Origin: a virus
DNA: 64,000 nucleotides
Strand: one strand, 5' to 3'
Virus record (IMG/VR): IMGVR_UViG_3300046538_000091
Span: 1-64,000 of that record
The translations under genes were made by a program, and so were the position numbers. Position 1 is the first letter of the stretch. Each line of letters begins with the position of its first letter. This document shows positions 58,079 through 64,000 of the stretch, piece after piece. The notes beneath the pieces are model-generated. The model searched no databases. It was not told the origin of the DNA and was given only the letters and a program-made list of their open reading frames with translations.

Positions 58079-58380
58079 TGAGTTTTGACAAGATCCTCAA
58101 AGCAGCTAGTGGCTGGCCTGAAGATGCAGTAATCAAGGCCGAAGCCTGTGATTTCTTCATCCACAATAAGCGGGTCCACAGCTCTGATCTGGTAAATCAC
58201 TTCTTCGCCTCGCAAACGCAGTTCGAAACTTGGTTGTCTCAGCACAAACTGCGTGCTACCAAAGACGGTCCTATCGAGATCGTTGTCTACGTAACCTCCT
58301 GGTATGGTCACGAGTACACAGGTAAGACTGAGTTCAAATTCAGGAATCCTGACTACGTACCTGCATCGAACAGGAAGTAA
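58078..58380 (+). CDS. 100-aa GWPxDAV paralogue 1
   Basis: Contains GWPEDAVIK near residue 12, a stretch shared with the next gene (GWPDDAVFK), followed by similar spacing of strands. Unknown family; probably an early gene duplicated locally. Confidence 0.6.
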   Translation: MSFDKILKAASGWPEDAVIKAEACDFFIHNKRVHSSDLVNHFFASQTQFETWLSQHKLRATKDGPIEIVVYVTSWYGHEYTGKTEFKFRNPDYVPASNRK

Positions 58381-58387
58381 AAGAAAG

Positions 58388-58412
58388 GCCAAGATTATTC
58401 TTGGCTTTTTTA
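58388..58412 (+). terminator. terminator
   Basis: GCCAAGA-TTAT-TCTTGGC then TTTTTTAG. Confidence 0.8.
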
Positions 58413-58435
58413 GTTTCAATACGGATTATCTGAAA

Positions 58436-58468
58436 CAGGTATAAGAATAGTAGAGAAGAAAAACTACT
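58436..58468 (+). promoter_or_regulatory. GGTATAAG promoter with 5' hairpin
   Basis: CAGGTATAAG at 58436-58445; AGTAG-N10-CTACT at 58449-58468. Confidence 0.75.
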
Positions 58469-58489
58469 TATTACTTCGAGGGCTTTGAA

Positions 58490-58813
58490 ATGGATACTTC
58501 AGTACAAGAGTTTGCTAAGAGCATCGTTGCCAACGCCATCTCTTCTGGTGAAGGTTGGCCTGATGACGCGGTGTTCAAAGTCCGGAAAGTAATTTTGAAC
58601 TGCGGTAAGCCGGACAAGGTTGCCCACTGGCACTTGGACAAAACGTGGTTCTTTGAGTCTCGGGAAGAAGCTGAAAAGCTTTGGGGGTCTCTGTCCGACG
58701 GAATGTTCTATTCGAACTACCAGGCAAGGATCACTATGGAGGAATGGGATCTTGGCCCTACCTTGATCAGGGACTATTCCTTAACTCCGACTACTCAAAT
58801 TAACAATTTGTAG
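58490..58813 (+). CDS. 107-aa GWPxDAV paralogue 2
   Basis: GWPDDAVFKVRK near residue 23; related to paralogue 1. Many Trp and charged residues. CGAGGGCTTTGAA precedes the ATG. Unknown. Confidence 0.6.
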   Translation: MDTSVQEFAKSIVANAISSGEGWPDDAVFKVRKVILNCGKPDKVAHWHLDKTWFFESREEAEKLWGSLSDGMFYSNYQARITMEEWDLGPTLIRDYSLTPTTQINNL

Positions 58814-58822
58814 GGTCAGATA

Positions 58823-58850
58823 AAAAGCCACGTTAATTCGTGGTTTTTTA
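58823..58850 (+). terminator. terminator
   Basis: CCACG-N6-CGTGG flanked by AAAA and TTTTTTAG. Confidence 0.7.
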
Positions 58851-58860
58851 GTTTTAGTTG

Positions 58861-58889
58861 TTGACACTTTCTTTTAGCTTGTCTACTAT
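58861..58889 (+). promoter_or_regulatory. sigma70-like promoter of the HU gene
   Basis: Perfect -35 TTGACA, 17-bp spacer, -10 TACTAT. Confidence 0.65.
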
Positions 58890-58935
58890 CCACCTCAACA
58901 CGTCAATGTTCCCTACTAACTACAAAGGAAATACC

Positions 58936-59214
58936 ATGATTAACAAAGATGCACTGGTTCGCAAGCTTGCGGCTGACAACGAAATCACCCTGAAGAAAGC
59001 CAAAGACCTGTACGAACAAATCCTGGGCAGCATCGGTGCTTCGCTGGGCGAAGGCACTGCCGTACGTCTGTCGGGCTTCGGCACTCTCAAGGTCATGGAC
59101 GTTGCTGCACGCACCGTTCGCAACCCACGTACCGGTGATCCGGTCGATGTTCCCGCCCGAAAACGTGTCAAGTTCGCTGCGTCGGCAGCGTTGAAACGTG
59201 GCGTAAACGCCTAA
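58936..59214 (+). CDS. HU-family DNA-binding protein
   Basis: 92 aa, the normal HU length. N-terminal dimer helices (MINKDALVRKLAADNEITLKK), GFGTLKV, then the DNA-binding arm RTVRNPRTGDPVDVPARKRVKFAAS with the arm-tip proline. Bends and compacts DNA. G/C-rich codon use. Placed under a sigma70-like promoter. Confidence 0.95.
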   Translation: MINKDALVRKLAADNEITLKKAKDLYEQILGSIGASLGEGTAVRLSGFGTLKVMDVAARTVRNPRTGDPVDVPARKRVKFAASAALKRGVNA

Positions 59215-59220
59215 TGATAG

Positions 59221-59242
59221 GGGCCTCTTCGGAGGCCCTTTT
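59221..59242 (+). terminator. TTCG-loop terminator
   Basis: GGGCCTC-TTCG-GAGGCCC then TTTT. Confidence 0.8.
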
Positions 59243-59261
59243 CAATTATGCTATCCCTATG

Positions 59262-59298
59262 CAGGTATAAGGATAGTGTAAGAGGATATACTTCTTAC
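59262..59298 (+). promoter_or_regulatory. GGTATAAG promoter with 8-bp 5' hairpin
   Basis: CAGGTATAAG at 59262-59271; GTAAGAGG (59278-59285) pairs with CTTCTTAC (59291-59298), one G-U. Confidence 0.8.
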
Positions 59299-59340
59299 AG
59301 ACCTTGGGCATTTCGCTCTAAATTGATTGGGGAATACAAC

Positions 59341-59769
59341 ATGTTTGGTTTCGGTAAAAAAGCAGCAGCCGCTCGTGCAGGTATGGCTAAACTGGAAAAC
59401 CGTGATTTGATGCAGGCAATCGTCTACGGCGCTATCTACATCGCTGCCGCCGATGGTGACCTGGAACCTGCTGAACTGGACAAAGTTGAAGTCATCCTCA
59501 GCAACACTCCTCAGCTCCAGGGTTACGGCGCCGAGCTGTCCAACCTGATGGATCGTGCGAAAACCGACTTCAAAGCCGGTATGCGTATCCTGCGTCAGAA
59601 CGCTGAAAAAGAACTCAGCGACCTGCAACACGCCCCTGCCGACGCCGCTACTGTCCTGAACATCATGCTGACCATCGCCGAATCCGACGGTGAAATCGAA
59701 CCTTCTGAAACCCAGGCTCTGGAACGTTCGGCCAAACTGCTGGGCTTGAACCTGAAAGACTACCTGTAA
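59341..59769 (+). CDS. TerB-like protein
   Basis: 142 aa from ATG 59341. All-helical with two acidic helix pairs, AADGDLEPAELDKVEVIL and AESDGEIEPSETQALE, the metal-binding pattern of the tellurite-resistance TerB fold. The role in phages is not established; these proteins bind metal ions. Codons are G/C biased, like the HU and 47427 genes. Confidence 0.8.
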   Translation: MFGFGKKAAAARAGMAKLENRDLMQAIVYGAIYIAAADGDLEPAELDKVEVILSNTPQLQGYGAELSNLMDRAKTDFKAGMRILRQNAEKELSDLQHAPADAATVLNIMLTIAESDGEIEPSETQALERSAKLLGLNLKDYL

Positions 59770-59784
59770 GGGTGGTCGAAGATT

Positions 59785-59808
59785 GGACTCTAACGAGTCC
59801 TTTCTTTT
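59785..59808 (+). terminator. terminator
   Basis: GGACTC-TAAC-GAGTCC then TTTCTTTTTAG. Confidence 0.8.
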
Positions 59809-59838
59809 TAGCTTTTTTTAGATTACGTGAGGTGAAGG

Positions 59839-60096
59839 ATGAGTGATTCTACCAACCAGCCATTAGTAGATGAACTGAAAGAACGTGTAAAGACCATGGA
59901 GGACAACCCCTGGGAGAGATCACTTGATGCATCTGTCTGGGCTGAAAACTTCGTAGAGTGCAAGAAGCGATACCGTTGGACGCATTCTGAGATCGACGTT
60001 GACCTCATGACTACGTGGTTTGCAAGAGCGATCATGGTAGGCTATGATGAAGGTACCAAACGAGCTGAAGCTGCTCGTTCCAATCTCGGAGAATAA
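59839..60096 (+). CDS. 85-aa protein
   Basis: AAGG ribosome site. Helical, Trp-rich middle (ASVWAENFVECKKRYRWTHSE). Ends 1 bp before the kinase start. Unrecognised. Confidence 0.6.
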   Translation: MSDSTNQPLVDELKERVKTMEDNPWERSLDASVWAENFVECKKRYRWTHSEIDVDLMTTWFARAIMVGYDEGTKRAEAARSNLGE

Positions 60097-60097
60097 T

Positions 60098-60730
60098 ATG
60101 CAACGTGTTTTAGCCCTGGCAGGTAAGAAAGGTAGTGGCAAAGATACTTTGGCAGAGATGCTGAAGCCTAACTTCCAACGTGCCTCTTTTGCTGACCCTC
60201 TTTACCTAGAAGTTCAGATCGCATTTGGCCTAGAAGACCAAGAGCTTCTGCGTGATCGTGAAACCAAAGAACTGCCTACTCCACGCATGGCTCTGTCCAA
60301 GTGTCAGGACGTTGACTTCATCCAGACCTGTCAGGATCTTGGCATGGACGATACCTCCCCTAACTCCCCTCGCAAGATTCTCCAAATCTGGGGCACTGAG
60401 TACCGCCAAGTAAAGAATGGCCCTACGTACTGGTCGGATAAGCTTGTTGCATTCCTGGACGCTAACCGCGATACGGACTACTGCATTCCTGATATGCGTT
60501 TCCCCCATGAATACTCCGCTTTGCTGGAATACTCCATGGATAGTAACTTCGATGACGAAGTCCAGTTCGACTGCGTGAAGATCGTTCGGGAGGTGGAAGA
60601 TGACTCTACCTCCGGTCATGTAAGCGAGAACGCTCTGGAAGGTTTCGACATCTACGAGGTTGAAGTACAGAACGTAGACGGTGATCCTGAGGCAATGTTG
60701 CGTTCATTGAAACACAGCTTCTTGGTATAA
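60098..60730 (+). CDS. deoxynucleoside monophosphate kinase
   Basis: 210 aa from ATG 60098 (CGGAG 8 bp upstream). P-loop GKKGSGKDT at 9-17, then AMLK-type helices, RDRETKE, and LQIWGTEYRQ as in T4 gp1-type dNMP kinases, which make dNDPs. The next promoter box overlaps its stop (GGTATAAG contains TAA). Confidence 0.8.
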   Translation: MQRVLALAGKKGSGKDTLAEMLKPNFQRASFADPLYLEVQIAFGLEDQELLRDRETKELPTPRMALSKCQDVDFIQTCQDLGMDDTSPNSPRKILQIWGTEYRQVKNGPTYWSDKLVAFLDANRDTDYCIPDMRFPHEYSALLEYSMDSNFDDEVQFDCVKIVREVEDDSTSGHVSENALEGFDIYEVEVQNVDGDPEAMLRSLKHSFLV

Positions 60731-60740
60731 GTAATGTGAA
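60722..60740 (+). promoter_or_regulatory. GGTATAAG promoter at the kinase stop codon
   Basis: TTGGTATAAG at 60722-60731; the TAA stop of the kinase gene is inside the box. A terminator-like hairpin follows within 20 bp. Confidence 0.6.
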
Positions 60741-60749
60741 GACTAAAAC

Positions 60750-60771
60750 GCCCGGGAAACTGGGCCTTTCT
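60750..60771 (+). terminator. GNRA-loop terminator
   Basis: GCCCGG-GAAA-CTGGGC then CTTTCTTT; lies downstream of the promoter box at 60722. Confidence 0.6.
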
Positions 60772-60793
60772 TTCTGTGACTTATAGGTGATTG

Positions 60794-61009
60794 ATGGGAC
60801 TCAATGTAGTTAGCTCCAACGGTGTAAAGCATACCGTTGTTCAAAGTATTGGCATGAAAGCTAAGGTAGTAAAGAACAAGAACACTGGCCAGTCTTTTTG
60901 GGTTATGGGTCGCAACGATTCTCTTCTTGAGCTGTCCCCGATTCAGGGTCGTGAGGTCCACGTCAAAGTGGAAGACTTCACTGCCGAGTCGTGGGAGGTC
61001 ATTCACTAG
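60794..61009 (+). CDS. 71-aa protein
   Basis: ATG at 60794; a small beta-rich domain (KHTVVQSIGMKAKVVKNKN; VHVKVEDF). Unrecognised. Confidence 0.55.
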   Translation: MGLNVVSSNGVKHTVVQSIGMKAKVVKNKNTGQSFWVMGRNDSLLELSPIQGREVHVKVEDFTAESWEVIH

Positions 61010-61017
61010 GCGTAGTT

Positions 61018-61056
61018 TTGGTATAAGAACTACGTAGGAGATGCATACTATCTCCT
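61018..61056 (+). promoter_or_regulatory. GGTATAAG promoter with 7-bp 5' hairpin
   Basis: TTGGTATAAG at 61018-61027; AGGAGAT (61036-61042) pairs with ATCTCCT (61050-61056). A long leader without a good gene follows until 61216; it includes GACCTTTGA twice and a hairpin GCCTCGC-N5-GCGGGGC at 61165-61183. Confidence 0.7.
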
Positions 61057-61215
61057 CCTCGCAATACCCAGTACAACTCAGACCTTTGACCTTTGAACAA
61101 TAAAGGTAGATTGGTGCAGAATTAATGCACGTCTGGACTGTACTAAACAAACACTGCTCCAGCCTCGCCAAAAGCGGGGCTTCAGCTTTAGTCCACCTGA
61201 GAAAAGGAGCACAGA

Positions 61216-62823
61216 GTGTCAGACATTCTCAGTTACTTCCCTTCACCGCCGTTGGATTCACCTCGCGGTGGACAGGTCTCCGTAATCAATGAAGCAGAAG
61301 CTGCGATCAAGGCTGGATACAAAACTATCCTGATCGAGGCTCCTGTTGGTTCTGGTAAATCAGGCATTGCTTTAGCCCTCGCACGGTGGTCGAAGTCCGC
61401 TCACATCCTTACCCCTATGAAGTCGTTGCAGAACCAGTATCACGATGACTTCAACATGTACGCAGTCCTAATGAAAGGCCGGTCGTCTTACCCATGCGTG
61501 TTCTACGAAACCCCTGCTGATGCCAAGGCTATTCGCCAGACCATCGCCAAGGGTGAGTTGATCCACGTTGAGCGTACTACTCGTAACTGCGGCCAAGGTC
61601 CGTGCAAAGACTCCAAGGAGAACTACGAGAAATGCACAGGCTTCGATGGCGAGACTGAGACTACTCCTTGCCCGTACACCGTGGCAATCGAGACTGCTTC
61701 CAATAACGATATCATCATTCATAACTTGCATTCGTACATCTACCAGACTCACTTCGGTGGTCGGTTCGGTCAACGCAAGATGATGATCATTGACGAAGGT
61801 CACCGCATCGAAGGTATCCTTCGTGACTTCGCTAAGTTCTCGGTTACTGTCCCGGGTATGCTGGGCTCCGACCAAGAACGTGCAAGGTGGGAGAACTTCG
61901 AGGATATCAGTGATTGGCTGAGCTACTTCACTGAAGACCGCTTCGTTCCTAAAGACGAAGAAGAGCAGAAGAAGTACGCAGACCGCATCATGAAGCTGGA
62001 GACCATGACGAATGATTTCCCTCAGATGTGGAGTAACTTCTCAGTCCAGGCAGAAGAGTATGGGAACCTAGGAGCTACCAAGTTCGAGCTGACGCCTGAG
62101 AAATTGGGTGGTCTTCCACAGAAGCTTCTGTACGACGGTGGTGAGATCAACGTCATCATGTCCGGTACGATCTACGACAAGAACATGTTCTGCCGTGATC
62201 GTGGCATCAATCCGGAAACTACGTACTTCATCCGCATCGGCTCTACGTTCCCGGTAGAGAGTCGTCCGATCATCATGAAGCCGCAGTACATGGTCGATAC
62301 CAGTCACAAAGGTTGGGTTGATAACCTTCCTGAACTGGTTGAGAAGCTCAAGGCTGTCATGGCTATCTTCTCTGACGTTAAAGGCCTCATCCACGCCCCC
62401 TCGTATCGTGCAGCCTTCGACCTCATGCAAGCCATGCGTGACCCAAGACTGATGACTCACTCACCTGAGGACTCGGCACAGAGGCTTGCAGAGTTCTATG
62501 CTCGGACAGACAACGCGGTCTATGTCTCACCGACGTGTCAGGAAGGGGTGGACTTCAAGTTCGACCGTGCTCGGTTCCAGGTAATCCTTCGTATTCCGTA
62601 CATGAACGCCGGGGACGAGTTCATCAGCATGAAGATGAAAAAGGACTTTCCCTGGTATAACTATCAAGCAATGATCACATTCGGTCAGCAGACTGGTCGT
62701 ATCAACCGCAGTGAAAAAGACTTCGGAGTAACCGTTCTGATGGATGATCGTTTCCCTAAGTTCATCCGTAAGAATAAGTCGAAGTTCCCTAGGTGGATGT
62801 TGGATTCTATTAAGGAGAAGTGA
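61216..62823 (+). CDS. DinG/XPD-like superfamily 2 helicase
   Basis: 535 aa, GTG start with AAAGGAG upstream. Walker A EAPVGSGKSG (41-50), motif Ia LTPMKSLQNQY, a cluster of Cys (C94, C125, C130, C140, C152) placed like the iron-sulfur domain of XPD/DinG, DEGHRIE (193-199), later IMSGTIYDKNMF (motif III) and QQTGRINRSEKD (motif VI). Expected to unwind DNA 5' to 3'. Probably repair or replication. Confidence 0.85.
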   Translation: MSDILSYFPSPPLDSPRGGQVSVINEAEAAIKAGYKTILIEAPVGSGKSGIALALARWSKSAHILTPMKSLQNQYHDDFNMYAVLMKGRSSYPCVFYETPADAKAIRQTIAKGELIHVERTTRNCGQGPCKDSKENYEKCTGFDGETETTPCPYTVAIETASNNDIIIHNLHSYIYQTHFGGRFGQRKMMIIDEGHRIEGILRDFAKFSVTVPGMLGSDQERARWENFEDISDWLSYFTEDRFVPKDEEEQKKYADRIMKLETMTNDFPQMWSNFSVQAEEYGNLGATKFELTPEKLGGLPQKLLYDGGEINVIMSGTIYDKNMFCRDRGINPETTYFIRIGSTFPVESRPIIMKPQYMVDTSHKGWVDNLPELVEKLKAVMAIFSDVKGLIHAPSYRAAFDLMQAMRDPRLMTHSPEDSAQRLAEFYARTDNAVYVSPTCQEGVDFKFDRARFQVILRIPYMNAGDEFISMKMKKDFPWYNYQAMITFGQQTGRINRSEKDFGVTVLMDDRFPKFIRKNKSKFPRWMLDSIKEK

Positions 62824-63089
62824 TGTCTACGTTGGATGTTATAAAAGGTGTGACGTACAACATTTCAACGCGATTCTTTTTGCTAGTCCCCGCATTAATC
62901 ATGGCCCGCCATCATGGGATGACTTACGGAATCTGTACTGCATATGCCTTTTTGATCACCCTCTCTATCTGCGAAGACGGTTCTCTTCTGTTCGACGTAG
63001 ATAGAGTGGACAATGATTTCAGGTTCTACCTCATAATGGCATTTCTAGGGAATGCGTTGTACTCGTCGTACATTTTCTTTTCATCGTAA
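62823..63089 (+). CDS. 88-aa membrane protein
   Basis: Starts at the TGATG overlap with the helicase stop. Two to three hydrophobic helices (FFLLVPALIMAR; ICTAYAFLITLSI; LIMAFLGNALYSSYIFF). Unknown function. Confidence 0.6.
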   Translation: MSTLDVIKGVTYNISTRFFLLVPALIMARHHGMTYGICTAYAFLITLSICEDGSLLFDVDRVDNDFRFYLIMAFLGNALYSSYIFFSS

Positions 63090-63095
63090 CAAAAC

Positions 63096-63121
63096 ACGGC
63101 CCATTTCGGGCCGTTGTTATT
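63096..63121 (+). terminator. terminator
   Basis: ACGGCCC-ATTTC-GGGCCGT then TGTTATTT. Confidence 0.7.
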
Positions 63122-63139
63122 TCACCGGAGAGCTCAAAA

Positions 63140-63415
63140 ATGAAAACCCCAGGTCTCAGCCTCACCCTCGGTATGTCCCAAGATACCAAACGTCCTTACG
63201 CCCGCGTTACTGGCCGTCACAGCGGCATGGTTCTCGGCAAGTCTCTGGACCTCGATAGCAGCAAAGGTCTCATCGCTGCCCTCGCAGGTCTGCTCCTTGT
63301 AAACGCCGTGAAGCAGTCCAAGGCTAACGAAGGCAAACCAAAACGTAAACCGAAGAAAGCTTCGGTGTCGTTGAACGCCGCTCAGGTCGTACAAGGCTTG
63401 ATCGGTAAATTCTAA
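63140..63415 (+). CDS. 91-aa basic protein
   Basis: A short glycine/leucine-rich hydrophobic stretch (GLIAALAGLLLVNAV) then a strongly basic patch (KPKRKPKKAS). GGAG upstream. Could associate with DNA or membrane. Unknown. Confidence 0.55.
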   Translation: MKTPGLSLTLGMSQDTKRPYARVTGRHSGMVLGKSLDLDSSKGLIAALAGLLLVNAVKQSKANEGKPKRKPKKASVSLNAAQVVQGLIGKF

Positions 63416-63422
63416 CCGAACC

Positions 63423-63438
63423 GGGTCCTTCGGGGCCC
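63423..63438 (+). terminator. TTCG-loop hairpin
   Basis: GGGTCC-TTCG-GGGCCC between the last two genes; no T tract, so uncertain. Confidence 0.4.
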
Positions 63439-63450
63439 TTGGATTTAACG

Positions 63451-64000
63451 ATGGCAAATACTGGAAACAATGGCAGCATAACTCAGGAGATGATAGAGCT
63501 CTTCAACTCTACTCGACAGAGAGCGCCTATTCTACCGAATGATTTCGGAACTACGGATTTTCGGAGGATATCTGCTAGTACGGCAAGTGCTGCTCATATT
63601 GACCCGTTCCGGTACGACAGTGTGTTTAACACGAAGAAGCCTTTTTACACTGAGAGCCAGACTGTGAGCAGTACCTCGACTCCACCCGTGAAAGTGCCTG
63701 AGGCAGAACTTCGAAAAGCTCGCAGCGATATCATGCTGAAGCTTTTGGAGATCGAGCGTACTCGTTGTCTCTCGAAGAAAGACGAGGAGGAGCGTACAGA
63801 AGGTTTGGCAGATCTTCTGGAAGGTGATGATATTTTCTTAGCCCGTATCGAGAAGGGCATGGACAAGTATCTGAAGCTTATGTTTGGTACGAGTGATGTC
63901 GTGCCTGCCCCAAGCTTGGCTACGATGTTTAGCGCCAAGACCGTCGGTGACATTCAACATATGGTCTTGGGGTCAGGCATTCACAGCTCGCTGTGGAATC
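63451..64000 (+). CDS. helical protein, partial (runs off the right edge)
   Basis: 183 residues visible from ATG 63451 with no stop. Disordered N-terminal 90 residues (Ser/Thr/Pro rich), then a charged coiled segment (ELRKARSDIMLKLLEIERTR; SKKDEEERTEGLADLLEG). Unrecognised; true length not known. Confidence 0.6.
   Translation, partial: MANTGNNGSITQEMIELFNSTRQRAPILPNDFGTTDFRRISASTASAAHIDPFRYDSVFNTKKPFYTESQTVSSTSTPPVKVPEAELRKARSDIMLKLLEIERTRCLSKKDEEERTEGLADLLEGDDIFLARIEKGMDKYLKLMFGTSDVVPAPSLATMFSAKTVGDIQHMVLGSGIHSSLWN

Noticed and set aside
1-64000. tRNA genes
   Set aside because: I looked in the longer intergenic regions for cloverleaf-like patterns and found none by eye; a covariance search (tRNAscan-type) would be decisive.

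Overview
This window is a stretch of a large, tailed (myovirus-type) bacteriophage genome. The evidence is a contractile tail sheath and tube, an HK97-type capsid block with maturation protease, a portal, a virion-type multi-subunit RNA polymerase and a large nucleotide-metabolism block. I saw no rRNA, tRNA, integrase, insertion sequence or CRISPR array. The base composition, strong Shine-Dalgarno sequences and HU, YgiB/YgiC-like and GroES-like genes suggest a Gram-negative, probably gammaproteobacterial (perhaps Pseudomonas-like) host, but I cannot name the phage. The terminase large subunit and DNA polymerase lie outside the window.

Layout. The genome is split by strand. Minus-strand genes are virion genes plus the RNA polymerase. 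Reading leftwards from 24.5 kb the order is large structural protein, capsid protease, inner and scaffold-like proteins, decoration protein, major capsid protein, neck proteins, sheath, tube, a baseplate spike at 4.9 kb, and a LigD-type 3'-phosphoesterase at 1 kb. A second minus-strand operon (40.9 to 34.4 kb) runs portal, small protein, RNAP beta (carrying the beta' N-terminus), RNAP beta' middle. The beta' C-terminal part (29.1 to 27.3 kb) is separated from it by about 5 kb that holds small plus-strand genes and a homing endonuclease. Plus-strand genes are small early-type genes, a retron-like reverse transcriptase operon (1.6 to 3.3 kb), a BRO-N regulator, a YgiB/YgiC pair, and from 43.7 kb rightward a long metabolic block. 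That block holds SNF2 ATPase, MazG-like, ThyX, dUTPase, GroES-like, NrdA, NrdB, 5'-nucleotidase, dCMP deaminase, HU, TerB-like, dNMP kinase and a DinG/XPD-like helicase. A 667-bp non-coding segment (41604-42271) has about 20 copies of TAGACA around an AT-rich core and looks like a replication origin.

Regulation. Twenty-five plus-strand sites share the box GGTATAAG (or close variants). Most are followed by a short hairpin at the inferred 5' end of the transcript, with stem sequences that differ but keep pairing, and often by a GAGACCTT motif before the start codon. The box never has the last T of a sigma70 -10 element. A few metabolic genes (nrdA, HU, possibly thyX) instead have sigma70-like promoters. 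Minus-strand units start with a different box, GYTAAAAT. Because the RNAP genes share an operon and late-type box with the portal, I infer that the enzyme may be packaged in the virion and read the GGTATAAG promoters after injection.

The most unusual content is: (1) the oddly split RNAP with a homing endonuclease in the split; (2) a family of seven virion-strand proteins sharing the tag N-x-YLEK-x-A, one carrying a DNA-repair phosphoesterase; (3) the promoter plus 5'-hairpin cassettes; (4) the retron-like RT operon with overlapping genes; (5) the iteron-rich origin candidate; and (6) a palindrome found both upstream of and inside the BRO-N gene.
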